NCBI RefSeq assembly: GCF_000143415.4
Contig: NW_003314321.1
Coordinates: forward strand, 876,736-940,735
Origin: Selaginella moellendorffii
Taxonomy: Eukaryota; Streptophyta; Lycopodiopsida; Selaginellales; Selaginellaceae
Direction: 5' to 3'
DNA: 64,000 nt
A model generated the notes under the pieces. That model did not search any database. It was given only the letters and a program-made list of their open reading frames with translations, and was not told the DNA's origin. The position numbers and the translations under genes were made by a program. Positions 9,743 to 20,484 of this stretch are shown here, piece after piece (within the stretch, counting starts at the first letter, position 1; each line of letters opens with the position of its first letter).

Positions 9743-11105
9743 ATGGCAGCAGCAAATATGGTGCTGTGGATGGTGCTGGGATTGCTGGTGAGTTCCTGTC
9801 ACGCAGACGGTAAAGACTATCCTCCAAAACCTTACAAAGAAGAGTGTCCGCCACCGCCTTACTCTTATCCCGAAGAATGTCCGCCACCGCCTTATTATCC
9901 CGAAGAATGCCCGCCACCTCCTGAAGAATGCCCTCCTCCTCCTACGCCTCCTCCTACTGAAGAATGCCCGCCTTCGCCATATCCACCACCTGCTGACAAT
10001 GTCGACTGTTCCAAGTGTACGTGTATCTGTGGAGCCTGTCCAAAGTGTGAAGCTTACCCGCCTCCGAAATGCCCCGAAGTCCATTGTCCCGATGTCAAGT
10101 GTCCTAAGTGCGACTGTCCCGACTGCCCGAAGTGTCCTCCCGAGAAGGTGTGTCCTCCCGAGAAGGTTTGTCCTCCCGAGAAAGTTTGTCCTCCCGAGAA
10201 AGTGTGTCCTCCTCCAAAGGAGTGCAAGCCTTGCAAGGAGTGTTCCCCTCCAAAGGACCATCCTCCTGAAAAGTGTCCCAAGTGTGATGCTTGCGACAAA
10301 CCATACAAGCCATGGCCGGAAGCTGCGGAGACTTTTGCTCCTGAGGATGTCTCGCTGATAAATGGACTCCTGTCGGTGGAGTATGCTCTCAATGGATACT
10401 ACAAGAACGCGGCCTCCAGCAGCTTCAAGGACGTGACCGTGAAAAAGCTGGTTGGCGATTACAAGGCTCAGACTGACAGCCACATCAAGTAACTCCTCTC
10501 AACTCTTTTCCTTCCATATGTTAACCCCTTGTGCTTGTGTAGAGCTTTGAGCGGGCTGCTCAAGGAACAGGCAACGAACGAGCCACAGATGAATCTTAAC
10601 ACCACCGTCTTCTCAAAGATGATGACTTCGGCCACCGGCAAGCAGAGGACGTTTGATGCTTACTCATCCGGAACGAACTCTTTGTTGGCGGCGTCTACTC
10701 TCGTTCCTCTGGCGTCTGGCGTCTCTACTTCCATGCTTGCCCAACTCCAAGGCCAAGCTGCCAAGAGCGTAAGTTTGATCTCTCTCCTTTTCCTCTTCGT
10801 CTTGATAATCTGTTTTGCTGCAGCTGGTGGCTGGGGTCTCGAGCTCTCTGGCCGGGCAGACGGGTGCTGTTAACGCGATGCTCCTCCAGCGAGCCAGCGA
10901 CAGCGTTGCCAAAGGCCTGACCGTGGGAGAAGCGTCGCAAAACTTATCAGCGTTTGAGCAGTCACTCCAGGCGACGCCATCGTCGTCCTCGAGCAGCAGC
11001 AACACAACAGTTGAGGTCTCGGCCGCGCAGTTCTCGGGCGCTGCTCTAACTCTTGACGCAACGCAAGCTCTGGCCGTGCTCAAGCAAATGGGAATTCTCA
11101 CGTAA
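9743..11105 (+). CDS. Secreted Cys/Pro-rich protein with ferritin-like desiccation-related domain
   Basis: Exons 9743-10488, 10543-10768 and 10824-11105 give 417 aa. Residues 1-21 form a signal peptide (hydrophobic VLWMVLGLLVSSCHA). Residues about 25-195 are a Cys/Pro array: EECPPPPY-type units, a Cys-dense segment with KC/DC pairs, then four tandem CPPEKV units and CKPCKECSPPKD. From about 200 on, DVSLINGLLSVEYALNGYYKNA begins a four-helix ferritin-like (Ferritin_2, desiccation-related PCC13-62 type) domain that runs to the end and includes an Ala/Ser-rich region. Such proteins in resurrection plants accumulate on drying and may be extracellular. The cysteine array suggests a disulphide-linked or wall-bound form. 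Whether the ferritin-like part keeps di-iron ligands cannot be judged by eye. Confidence 0.75.
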
Positions 11106-11502
11106 TCAACCAACAATGGGAGAGCCATCCATCTCTTGGGACGTGTTCTCCCGAGAGAATAAAACTAAGTTACGCTGACGTAACGACTAATAAGAAATCA
11201 AAGCTCACACACTACTTTTTCTTCTTTGCGCCATCTTTTGATACTACTACCAATGAATTGTTCTTTCTCGAATGACCACGTTTTTAGCTGATCAAATTCT
11301 AACATGGCCAAGTTTTTGTCTAGAATCGCTTGACTTGGGCTTCGACCACTTTAAAATATTTCCATCAGCGCGAAAGCTCATTGCTCATGATGTTCTGTTT
11401 ATTTCTTCCTTTTTCTTTCTTCTGGTCCGGTTAGCAGGCCACCTCGAATAAATAAATGTCAAAACTTGGGATGAATGGTACACAAAACTTTTAGTCTTGC
11501 GA
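11106..11502. other. 3' flanks of convergent genes
   Basis: The ferritin-like gene and the KDEL receptor gene converge here. The sequence is AT-rich with possible polyadenylation signals (for example AATAAA near 11158, on the plus strand). No RNA gene or coding exon was recognised. Confidence 0.5.
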
Positions 11503-12487
11503 TCAGGCGGGCAAGTGGAGCTTGACGTTGTTCTTCCAGCTACAAGCAAAACAAAAGAACGTACATATGGTGAATGAGCATAGAAACAAAAGCACTAGTT
11601 CACTCTGTCACAGACCTGTGAATATAGTAGTAGAAGAAATCAGCATAAAGAGCTGTTTGTACTGCCCCGGAGATCCAAGCTGAGAATTGTGCCACAAGAA
11701 AATCAGACCTTCACCACAAAACGCTAGAATTTTAAAAGAAACTCACGTATCCACTGCACGTAGTGCTTCTCTGTCATGTACCGGTAAGCCCAGTTGACGA
11801 TATACAGCGCCCTGTAAGCTCTGCGAGAGAGAAAAATCGAGTTTTTAACACACCACAAAGCACAAATTTCATACCCCAATAGAAAAACGTAGTTTCCCGT
11901 CAGATTGTCGATGTTCCTCGTCCTCTGGAGTAGAACCAGCTGCGGGAAGATGGCCACGGCCTCCAAGTAAATCGAGAAAGTCCAGGCAACCTGGAACGAA
12001 AGAGAGAGAGAAAGAAAAGGTAGAGCTTTGGTGATGGACGAGAGCCAAAGCAAAGATTGTGTGGAAGGAAATGTACCTCGAGAAACGTAAACTTCTTGTG
12101 GATCACGAGCGCCAGGAGCAAGCACGGAAGCACAAGGAAGTAGTGCCGGAACGTGTCTTGCTCCTTGTCATACGTTCGGCGCACCAGTTTGTGGCGCCGC
12201 ATGTACCACACGATGGTCATGGACGTGGAAAGGAAGATGATCTTCATGACGAAGTTGTAGAGCGAGACAAAGTCTGTGAACAAATCGAGGTAGCGCGCCA
12301 CGAAAACCAGCGCGTAGAGCTCCTGCGTCTTGAGCGAGATCCCTGCGTTTTAAAGTTTTGAGAAGAATCGCCTCTTTGATCGATGCCATACCATACCTGC
12401 GCAATTCTTGATGGTGTGGATTTTGAGCAGCAGCACCACAATGCTGAGAAGATGCGTCATGTCGCCTGCTAAGCGGAAGAGATTCAT
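11503..12487 (-). CDS. ERD2: ER lumen protein-retaining (KDEL) receptor
   Basis: Six exons: 12487-12397, 12342-12077, 11990-11875, 11820-11747, 11679-11616 and 11539-11503 (648 bp, 215 aa, the usual ERD2 length). All introns are GT-AG and short. Landmarks are the start MNLFRLAGDMTHLLSI, KTQELYALVFVARYLDLF, a basic MRRHKLVRRTYD loop, LEAVAIFPQLVLLQR, NLTGNYVFLLG, YIVNWAYRY and the terminal PWISGAVQTALYADFFYYY followed by a Lys/Asn tail. The seven-helix receptor binds HDEL/KDEL-tailed proteins in the Golgi and returns them to the ER in COPI vesicles. Nothing is missing. Confidence 0.95.
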
Positions 12488-13101
12488 CGTGTCGCGCTCC
12501 TCCTCCAAAAGCTATGGATCAAAGATCTGCGCGCCTAGAAATCCCACATTTCACCCTATTTGCGCCAAATTCCGCGCTCCCCCTGGCTGTAGAGCTCGCC
12601 AGCGCTGTGAATCTACCGAGATTTCCACTAGATCTGCAAGATCGCCTACCCAAGCCCAAAAGCCCTAGCCCAGATCTAGCCAACGTCTGGAATTAAAAGC
12701 TCCGTGAGCCGTCGATCTTCATTCCGGATCCAACGGCTGGCGTGGCGGATTAAACCCTCAACTACGTCGAATGTATAAAAGAAAAACTATTTGATTCTAA
12801 GAGAAGAGGGCACGCACACAGAGGACACTGGAAAATGGAGAGGGGGAGCTGTGACGAAGACGCTCTAGGTTTCCAAGCTATGCGCAGCGGCGAGATGGAA
12901 GAACCCTAGGCGCGGCGGTGGAGCAACGGCGACGCGAGGTAGGAGATAGGAATCCATCGCTCGGTCGCTGCAGCGTGTGTGCCGAAATCTTTGGATTCTT
13001 GCGTCCTAGCGCTGCATTTCGCTTTCTTGCGATCATTCATCACCTCGATGATCCAATGGAGGATGAAATATGGCCTGTGTGGTTGCAGACATTGGACGAC
13101 C
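12488..13101. other. Divergent promoter region, ERD2 / MORC
   Basis: About 600 bp separate the two divergent start codons. Part (about 12830-13100) is probably the MORC 5' leader: GC-rich, with a possible 5' UTR intron ending at a pyrimidine-AG. Short open frames here lack recognisable protein features. Confidence 0.45.
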
Positions 13102-16100
13102 ATGTCGGGCGCCTTCTCTTCGCTCAAATATAAGAATGTCAAGCACTGCAGTACGCATCCCAAGTTCCTCCACAGCAACAGTACGAGCCATCGCTGGGCT
13201 TTTGGCGCTATTGCCGAGTAAGCTTGCTGGTACGAGTGCTCACTCACTCTTCTTCTCTTTTTTTTTTCTAGGCTTATTGACAATGCCATCGATCCTGATG
13301 TGAATGCGTCGCAATTTTGCATTGACCTCAAGGAGTTTAACAACGAGCCTTGCCTCGTTCTCATGGACAATGGCTGCGGTTTGAATCCAGAGAGACTTCA
13401 TAAAATGCTCAGTTTTGGGCATTCGAAAAAGGTAAGGAGGTGTTTTTCTTCAAGTCTCCTCTTTACGCTGTTTGCCCGAATGCAGCAAATGACTCCTGGT
13501 GATAGATCGATCGGGAAGCATGGAAATGGTTTCAAGGTTGGACCTTTTTTCATCTGCGCCTTACTCTTAGCTTGCTTATATTGTTTGCTTCAGTCGGGAA
13601 CAATGCGCTTAGGAAAGGACGTACTAGTTCTTACAAAGTGTGCTGTCAGTATGACTACTGGCTTCCTTTCTCAGACTTTTCTGGTAAGTGTGACTTATGA
13701 TGGCCAAGTCTCATTAGAAAAATCCTGTATGAAAATCAGGCTGCTGTGGGAGCAGAAGACATCCTCATACCGCTAGTTACCTGGGATTTGCGTGGAAGTA
13801 TCCTTTCCAGCTGCTTGAACATAGCGTGCCATTCTTTTCCTTGACTGCAGGGAAGATAGAATGAGTCCAAAGCATGCGGACATCGAAGAAAGCTTGCAAG
13901 CTATATGTACATACTCCATTTTTCCTGACGAAGCAAGCATTCTTGCTCAGCTTGATGCGATTCCTGGAACAGGCACGGTAAGCTTGACAAAAGCTGTTTA
14001 GAAATATCATGTTTTCTTGCTAAACATTTGGTAAATCTTTTTCCTCTCTAGATCCTGATCATTTCAAATTTACGCCGCCATGAAGGAATCCTTGAAATGG
14101 ACTACAAAACGGATCCTCACGACATAAGAATAACATCAGAAATTACCAGTTCCCATTATCAGCAACTGCGACCCAATCAGGTGATTGACTTGTGAGGTTC
14201 TGAAAAAGCTAAAGTTGTCTCATTCCTCCTGCAGCCTAATTCCACTGACGTTCCTAGTGACTACTCTCTTCGGGCCTACGTTTCAATACTTTATAAAGTT
14301 CCTCGTATGCAGATATTTATTCGGTAAGCCATCTGATGTCACAGCGTACAAAGTTAAGACGTAAAATGCTGCAGTGACAACAAGGTGAAGACGAAGAGGG
14401 TCTCTGGACTTTTAAGTCAGAAGGTGACCGAAACTTATAAGCCAATGGGAGTTACTGATCCCGTGAAAATTGAAATGGGGTGAGTCATCATACTGTATTC
14501 TTTTAAGTTGAGCTGACGTATCCTCGTGATTGTAGTTTCAACACCGAAAACAGAAACCTGTATGGCATGATGCTTTATCACAGAAATCGTTTAATTAAAC
14601 CTTATATGAGGGTAAAATTGTGTATAAGAAGAGTCCATGTAACACACTATTCCCGTTTTTCAGGTTGGTATGCAGCTTGAAGAAAATGAAAGGGGAATGG
14701 GTGTCCTGGGCATAGTTGAAGCGGATTTCTTGCACCCAACTCATAATAAGCAGGTTAGAAGCTTTTGTTCCGTCAACTGTAACATAATTACCTGTTTTGT
14801 GAAGGACTTCGACGACACAACTGCATACCGTAGGCTGCTGAAGAAGCTTTCGGATGTTTTGGCTGAGTACTGGTATGTTGTGTTTATTTTTCCTTCGATT
14901 AATAATTTTTTGTTGCAGGTGGGAAAAGAAGGAAAGGATCAGTTTAAGCTTACCTCAACCTGAAACTCCTACGAAGCGACCTGCGGAACCAGAAAGTGTC
15001 GATGAGGATGTTCCAGATGTCGTATGGGTAATAAGCCTTTTGGTGCATTTTCGTTGTTTTTATTCTATTGTCATAGGTGCAATGCGATAATCCTAGCTGT
15101 CTCAAATGGCGTGTGCTACCTGAGGGGACCGATGCTGCTACTCTTCCTGATAGCTGGTAAGGTTATATATTATCCGTGAAATCCTATCTGATTATATATT
15201 TTTGTGACAGGTTTTGCGAATACCATCCTATTGCTAAGTTTCGCAGGCACGAAGAACCAGAAGAAGAATGGGACGCGTCTGTTCAACATGAGGTATCTTT
15301 TCTTTCTTTTTCGGCATTAATATAAGCTTGTTTTCTAGATTATTGAAAGAAGAAAAGAACGGAAACGGGAATACGACCGCGAGAGGAAAGAAAAAGAAGC
15401 TCATAAGCGTCGACAACGGCTGGTATTTATAGCTTATTAAGCGGCTCACGTATTAAATATGATCATTGCCAGGAAGTTATTGTGGGGAGGGAGGAGCAAA
15501 TGGCAATACACCGCCAGCGGGAAGCTCTCAGGAAGGAGATGGAAGAACAAAAGGCAAAAGATTTTGAAGCCATTGAGCAGGTATTTGTCATGCGTTGTTT
15601 GAAACTAGGCTGAGAGTTCGGACTTCCTGCAGGAACGTAAGGCCCGGGAGGAGGAAGTCTTAAAGCTTCAAAAGGTATATTTTTATAGTAGCGAAACTGT
15701 TCTCATTGCATGTCTACATCACAGGAACTCCATGAAATGCAAGCTAGGCGCGATGAGATTCAAAAGCAGCACATCGAGCTTCTGCATCGTTTGGAAGTTG
15801 ACGGAGCGAAAAAAAGCACAGCTCCTGTCAAGAAGGATGAGAACCATGTGCAGTTCTCGGAGCACGTGAGTATTTTTAATTGGATTTTTGTATCCTGCTT
15901 TACGGTTCATACTCGTGATTGCAGGAAATGTCCCAAGTAGGAGTTTCGGGCTCCGAGGATATATCAGAAGAAAGGCCTGTTGACTCCCGCAAAACCGATG
16001 AGGCTTGCTCGGGTCAGCAAAATGACGGACGGACTCAATGGAAGGGGAACGAATTGCCCAGCGATGGCACTCAACACTTGCCCGATCAGGTGAACAAAGA

Positions 16101-17617
16101 CTATCCGCAAGGGAATCATCAACACTATGAGCACCGCCAGGAGACACGCCTTCTCACACCAAGTTTGGATGGTGAACCGTATCAGCACCGCCCAGAAACT
16201 AGTAAAGATGACAAGCTGGTGGGAAATGAAGACTACCAACGTCAGCAAGCTAGCTTATTTCCCTTGCAAAAGCAGTTTGTCGTCCATGACGACAGGCGAA
16301 ACTACCAAAATCAAGAGGAGATCCACTTTTCAGGTGGGAGAACTGGAGAAGAAGAACGACACAACAGGCAATATCAAGGAGCTGACCAGCAGCTTACAGA
16401 GGATAGAAACAATAACGATGAAGGCTATGGACATCCTCTGGATGCTCGATTCTCAAGCAAGCGTACCAACGAGCTGGGACAAGCTTTCCAGTGGCGGCAG
16501 CATCCATATGGAAGCGACAGGCAATACGGAGAGGACCGGCATCCGCAAGACCACCATATGGGAGTTAATCGCATTCAGGTCTATATAATCCTGCATTAGA
16601 TAACTGACGAGGTGTGGTTTTCTACAGGGGTCGGAGCTTATGGAACCTACCTCTAATCGGTTCCAAGATAATCGGCATAGCCAGCTAAAAGGAAATGAAC
16701 TTTCAATATCATATGCACCCATACAACCGCTGCAGGAGTGTATGCCTGGGTTTTCACCACAGTATCCACATGCAAAGCAGCCACCTTCAGCTCCTCAAGA
16801 CCAAGTTACAGCCAATGGACATACTCTGGGTCCTTTGTCTTCGTTTCAACACGTCAACATGGAAGGCGGACGCATGTACCAGGATGATAGCAGAGGGTTG
16901 CTACCGAGAGGCACTCAACGGTATCAATCTGTACATGGAGTTGTCGACGCCGAGAGGTAAAGCTTCTTCAGCACAAGCTTTGGTCTTATTAACTTCCATT
17001 CTTCCCAGCTTGTCCCTATGCTCCGATGCAATGATCGTTCCTCGAGCGGACACTTCAATGTCAAGCGGAGCTTTGCAAAGACGCGAAGCTGACTCGTCGT
17101 TGATCCTCTCACTGCAGGGGTATTTCCTGTTCTCAGTCTTGAACTAATCACTCGCCTTTTCTTCCTCGTTTGTCTTAGACGTTTGCGGACGGCTCTCAAA
17201 ACGTTACTCAAGTTATCTGGGCCTTTGGAAACGCAAGTTGATGCAGATGAAATGCTTTCCTCTGACTTGGAAGTTGTAAGATTTTGATTTTTTCTCTGTT
17301 TTGTGAATTTCTAATGTCTTGTCTCGTACTGCAGGTAACTATATGTGAAAAGGTACTTCAGCATTCATCCTTTACACAAGTGTTTTCTGACTGGTGTGTT
17401 GCAGGCAACGAACTATGTTGGAATGAGGTGGCAAGCCTATGAGCAAGAGATTGCAAAGTTGAAGACCGAGCTGGCTTATACAGTACAGGTATATCTCGCT
17501 TATGATCGTCCTTCTTGTAGCACATCTAAACGTTTCTCTCAGGCTGGACAAAATTTTAGAATCCGTGCCATAGCAGGAGAACAATGGGATAACGGGAATG
17601 CTACTATCCTGAAGTGA
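13102..17617 (+). CDS. MORC-family GHKL ATPase with CW-type zinc finger
   Basis: A gene of about 20 short exons. It starts MSGAFSSLKYKNVKHC, then HSNSTSHRWAFGAIAE spliced to LIDNAIDP, which contains the conserved Asn of GHKL motif I. MDNGCGL is motif II, and GDRSIGKHGNGFK the ATP lid. Further exons give the S5-like domain (DILIPLVTWDLRG, GTILIISNLRR). A CW zinc finger is built from exons 15077-15156 and 15211-15292 (WVQCDNPSCLKWRVLP ... LPDSWFCEYHP). A strongly charged coiled coil (15340-15890), a long Gln/His/Asn-rich low-complexity region (15925-16960) and a short C-terminal coiled coil ending at 17617 follow. MORC proteins dimerise on ATP, compact chromatin and support silencing. CW domains read histone H3K4 methylation. 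One internal junction (13797/13856) needs an acceptor 6 bp beyond the obvious AG. Confidence 0.85.
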
Positions 17618-17860
17618 CCCTGTGCCTTCTCGTCGACGTTTTGGTAAAATAGACAGGTAGTGTACATGTAAAGTTCTGATACTTTTAGACGAGACTTCGA
17701 GCGGGCCTTAGGATTATTGCCATTAACTGTTGATGACTAACTGATTCAAAAGAATGCCCGGGGCTCGTCATATTTCTCTTTGACGTATTTTCTACAATAA
17801 ATATGTCGTTGTTTGCCAGTTTTGTAGAGTAGACATCAGTCGAAACGACAAGTCTGGTTT
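17618..17860. other. Convergent 3' flanks, MORC / U-box gene
   Basis: A short AT-rich spacer between two stop codons. No further feature seen. Confidence 0.5.
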
Positions 17861-19912
17861 TCATTGTCGACCAGGAGAATCTTTGTTCGAAGGATCCCAG
17901 TTTTGTAAGATCTTCATGAGCGATGTAGCCTTCCGCTTGGCTCGTGAAGACCCGCTGGCCAGAAGCGAGTGTAGTGCTGTTATGCTTCCAGGAACGGTCA
18001 GAAGGCAACGCACGACGGAGTGATCACCGCCTCGGCACAAGGCAAGCAGTACTGCTGTTGCGTTTTCCTTCTCTCTTGGTGATCCTGACTCGAGAATTCT
18101 CACCAGAAACGACATAGCTGAGGTTCGTGCAATGGACTTGGCGCCGGGCTCGGAAGCTGCAAGCAGACCCAGGAGGGCCAGCGAGTTTTCCAGCAACTCG
18201 GCGTTGCCTTCGTCGTCCATGTACTGCTCCAGGTTCTCCACCAGCGATGTCACCGCGCCGGCTTGCACCACCTTTTCCTTGTTCTCCTCGAGGAGCGAGA
18301 GGTTGAACAGCGCAGACACGGCGTCCTTCTTCCCGGTCTGCGTCCCCTTTTGCAAGAGCTCCACCAGCGCAGGTATAGCTTGTCCTTTGCTCCCGATTGC
18401 GACTTTGTTTTCATCCGAGGTTGACAGGCTGAAAATGGTGGCAGCGGCATTCTCCCTCGCCACGGCGCTGTGGCCGTTGCAAAGCACGACGACGATGGGA
18501 TCCAGAGCTCCAGCAGTCATGATGAGGCTCTTGTTGCTGTCGAAGATGGAGAGGTTGAGCAGCGCAGTGATGGCGTTCTCCTGCGCCGATGCGTCGCGCG
18601 AGAGCAAGAGCGAGACAAGGAAAGGTATGGCTCCCGCTTCAGCAATGCATCTCCTGTTCTCCATTCCTATCTTTGCCAGGAGCCGGAGCTCGTACGCAGC
18701 CTGCTTTTGAATATCTGGAGGTCCCATGGCCAGCTTTCCAACCAGAAACGAGGCCGTCATCCTAGCCGCTGCTATCGTGGCCTGAGCATTTGCAATGTGG
18801 TCGACACCAACTGTAGCTCTCGAGTCCTTCCCCGACATCCAGAACGGTACCTTGTTCTTCTCGCACCACTGCGCGATGAGGCTCCGCAGCGCAAAGTTTG
18901 GGATGAGCGTCATGTGGATGAGCTTCTGGCCACTCTTGGGACACGTTATATTACCGGCCTCGACCCACCTCTGTATCGACGATCGATCGTACGTCTGGCC
19001 GGTGGCAATGATCACCGGGTCTCTCATCAGCTCCAAACTTATGGGACACTTGTACTCGTCGGGGATGCTGCTGCTGCTCAAGCTCAAGCTCGTCACCAAT
19101 TGCTTCTGGGCCTCATCGTCATCCTCGACGTCGAGAGCGTGTTCTTGGACGGGATCCTCAGAGACCATGCCGTAGAGGACGCAGCTCGAGAAGCACAGGA
19201 AGCTGATGAGGCTGTTGATCCGGCAAGCCTTTGGTGACCTGGACGACGACTTTCTACTCAGGGAGGACCGGGTCGTCGTCGTCGAGGTGATGGAGGAGGA
19301 GGATGACGCAAGCTTTCGCAGCTGCTCGAGCTCTCTCTGGCACTCCTTGGCACTGGTGAGCAACAGTCGCTTGAACAGCTCCTCGATCCGGTCACTGCTG
19401 GGAGTCCTCTTCTTCTCAAACTCCTTGAGCAGCTCCAGCAGCTTGGCCTGCAAGTCGAGCTCCACAGGATCCACAAACAGCTTGAAGCGCCGGGCTTGCA
19501 GCTTTAGCAGCTCGACTTGCTCCTTGATCTCGATGGGAAGCTCCAGCAGGCTGAGCGGAAGCATCGACAGTGGAGCGGCCATGTCCCTGGACAGCTCAAA
19601 CAATTTGGTGGAGTAGAGCTCACACTCGGCCAGGAGCCAGAGCTGGCTCGACTCTCGCAACTCGTCGGCGAGCTCCCCGGCCCGGAGCATGACCGAATGG
19701 AGCTCCTGGAACGCTATCACAGCCGAGGGTGGGAGGAGCAAATTCCCGTCTCTTACCTCTTCTACCACCGGGAGCATCAACCTCACTCTTCGCAGAATCA
19801 CCGTCAAGTTCTTCCTCTGGCACGGACCCAGGTACGCTTGCTGGTGGTGACTTGCGACTAAGTTTGCGGCTTCCAGGAGCTCTTGCACGACAACCCGTGG
19901 AGCAGCGGCCAT
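17861..19912 (-). CDS. U-box/ARM-repeat E3 ubiquitin ligase (PUB type)
   Basis: A single exon of 683 aa. Residues about 1-200 form the helical UND domain typical of plant U-box proteins (LLEAANLVASHHQQAYLGPC, then long Leu-rich helices). A Ser/Thr-rich linker and a short hydrophobic stretch (INSLISFLCFSSCVLYG, about 232-248) follow. The U-box starts near 284 (PDEYKCPISLELMRDPV, TGQTYDRSSIQRW, GNITCPKSGQKL). From about 385 there are armadillo repeats with repeated NAITALLNLS/ NAAATIFSLS-type units. The organisation matches plant PUB10-14 and PUB16-19, which ubiquitinate signalling proteins in immunity and hormone responses. The specific orthologue and substrate cannot be assigned by eye. Confidence 0.9.
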   Translation of the reverse strand: MAAAPRVVVQELLEAANLVASHHQQAYLGPCQRKNLTVILRRVRLMLPVVEEVRDGNLLLPPSAVIAFQELHSVMLRAGELADELRESSQLWLLAECELYSTKLFELSRDMAAPLSMLPLSLLELPIEIKEQVELLKLQARRFKLFVDPVELDLQAKLLELLKEFEKKRTPSSDRIEELFKRLLLTSAKECQRELEQLRKLASSSSSITSTTTTRSSLSRKSSSRSPKACRINSLISFLCFSSCVLYGMVSEDPVQEHALDVEDDDEAQKQLVTSLSLSSSSIPDEYKCPISLELMRDPVIIATGQTYDRSSIQRWVEAGNITCPKSGQKLIHMTLIPNFALRSLIAQWCEKNKVPFWMSGKDSRATVGVDHIANAQATIAAARMTASFLVGKLAMGPPDIQKQAAYELRLLAKIGMENRRCIAEAGAIPFLVSLLLSRDASAQENAITALLNLSIFDSNKSLIMTAGALDPIVVVLCNGHSAVARENAAATIFSLSTSDENKVAIGSKGQAIPALVELLQKGTQTGKKDAVSALFNLSLLEENKEKVVQAGAVTSLVENLEQYMDDEGNAELLENSLALLGLLAASEPGAKSIARTSAMSFLVRILESGSPREKENATAVLLALCRGGDHSVVRCLLTVPGSITALHSLLASGSSRAKRKATSLMKILQNWDPSNKDSPGRQ

Positions 19913-20484
19913 GGCTGACGATGATCCGCGAAAGCTGCCACTGTTTCCACCATGCGACTAGCAAGCATGCAAGCACGGCATAGCGCAAACTTGCTCCTTC
20001 GGCTCCTCTTAATAATTTTTAAGTTGTTTTTTCTTCTTTGCCTTGGAAGTTGGGATGGGCCAAGTCGTCGTGTTCTTCGGCATTTCCCCCGCGCTGTTTG
20101 AACGGCTGGGATATTTGGAGCTTTGTGTTGTGTCGTTTTATGAGCCCACGATGTTCCAAGGGTTATTTTGAATATAATTTGGTAGCATATTCTGCATTTC
20201 TATCTCTTGAAATTGGACTTTCAGAAAAAAAAAGGTAAAGGGTAAACAAAAATAGAGTGATTTTGGTATATGAGCTATTATATTAATCTAGACCATTCGC
20301 TCTTGTATAGAAGTTAAAGTTTTTGCGTTAATTGATATGTACATTTATGTATACACTCACAATATGTGTTTTAAAAATATATTTGCAATTACACTAAAAC
20401 ATAATGTTTTAAAACTTAGTAATCTAGATTATATTTAGGTATATACTGGTATATTTGGTGCACGAAACATATAGGCATCTGGTT
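19913..20484. other. Intergenic, AT-rich toward the PP2C 3' end
   Basis: It contains the U-box gene promoter (19913-20030) and a strongly AT-rich stretch (20170-20470). No coding or RNA feature recognised. Confidence 0.45.

Noticed and set aside
9999-10392. Alternative frames through the Cys/Pro array, including a Gly/Ser-rich minus frame
   Set aside because: Repeat-driven open frames; only the frame with the signal peptide continues into the ferritin-like domain.
16127-16588. Second plus frame in the MORC low-complexity exon
   Set aside because: The Gln/His-rich frame is the one connected by splicing to flanking exons; this one is a shadow.
18470-19237. Plus-strand 255-aa frame opposite the U-box gene
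   Set aside because: Opposite strand of a clear ARM-repeat coding region; the translation has no domain.
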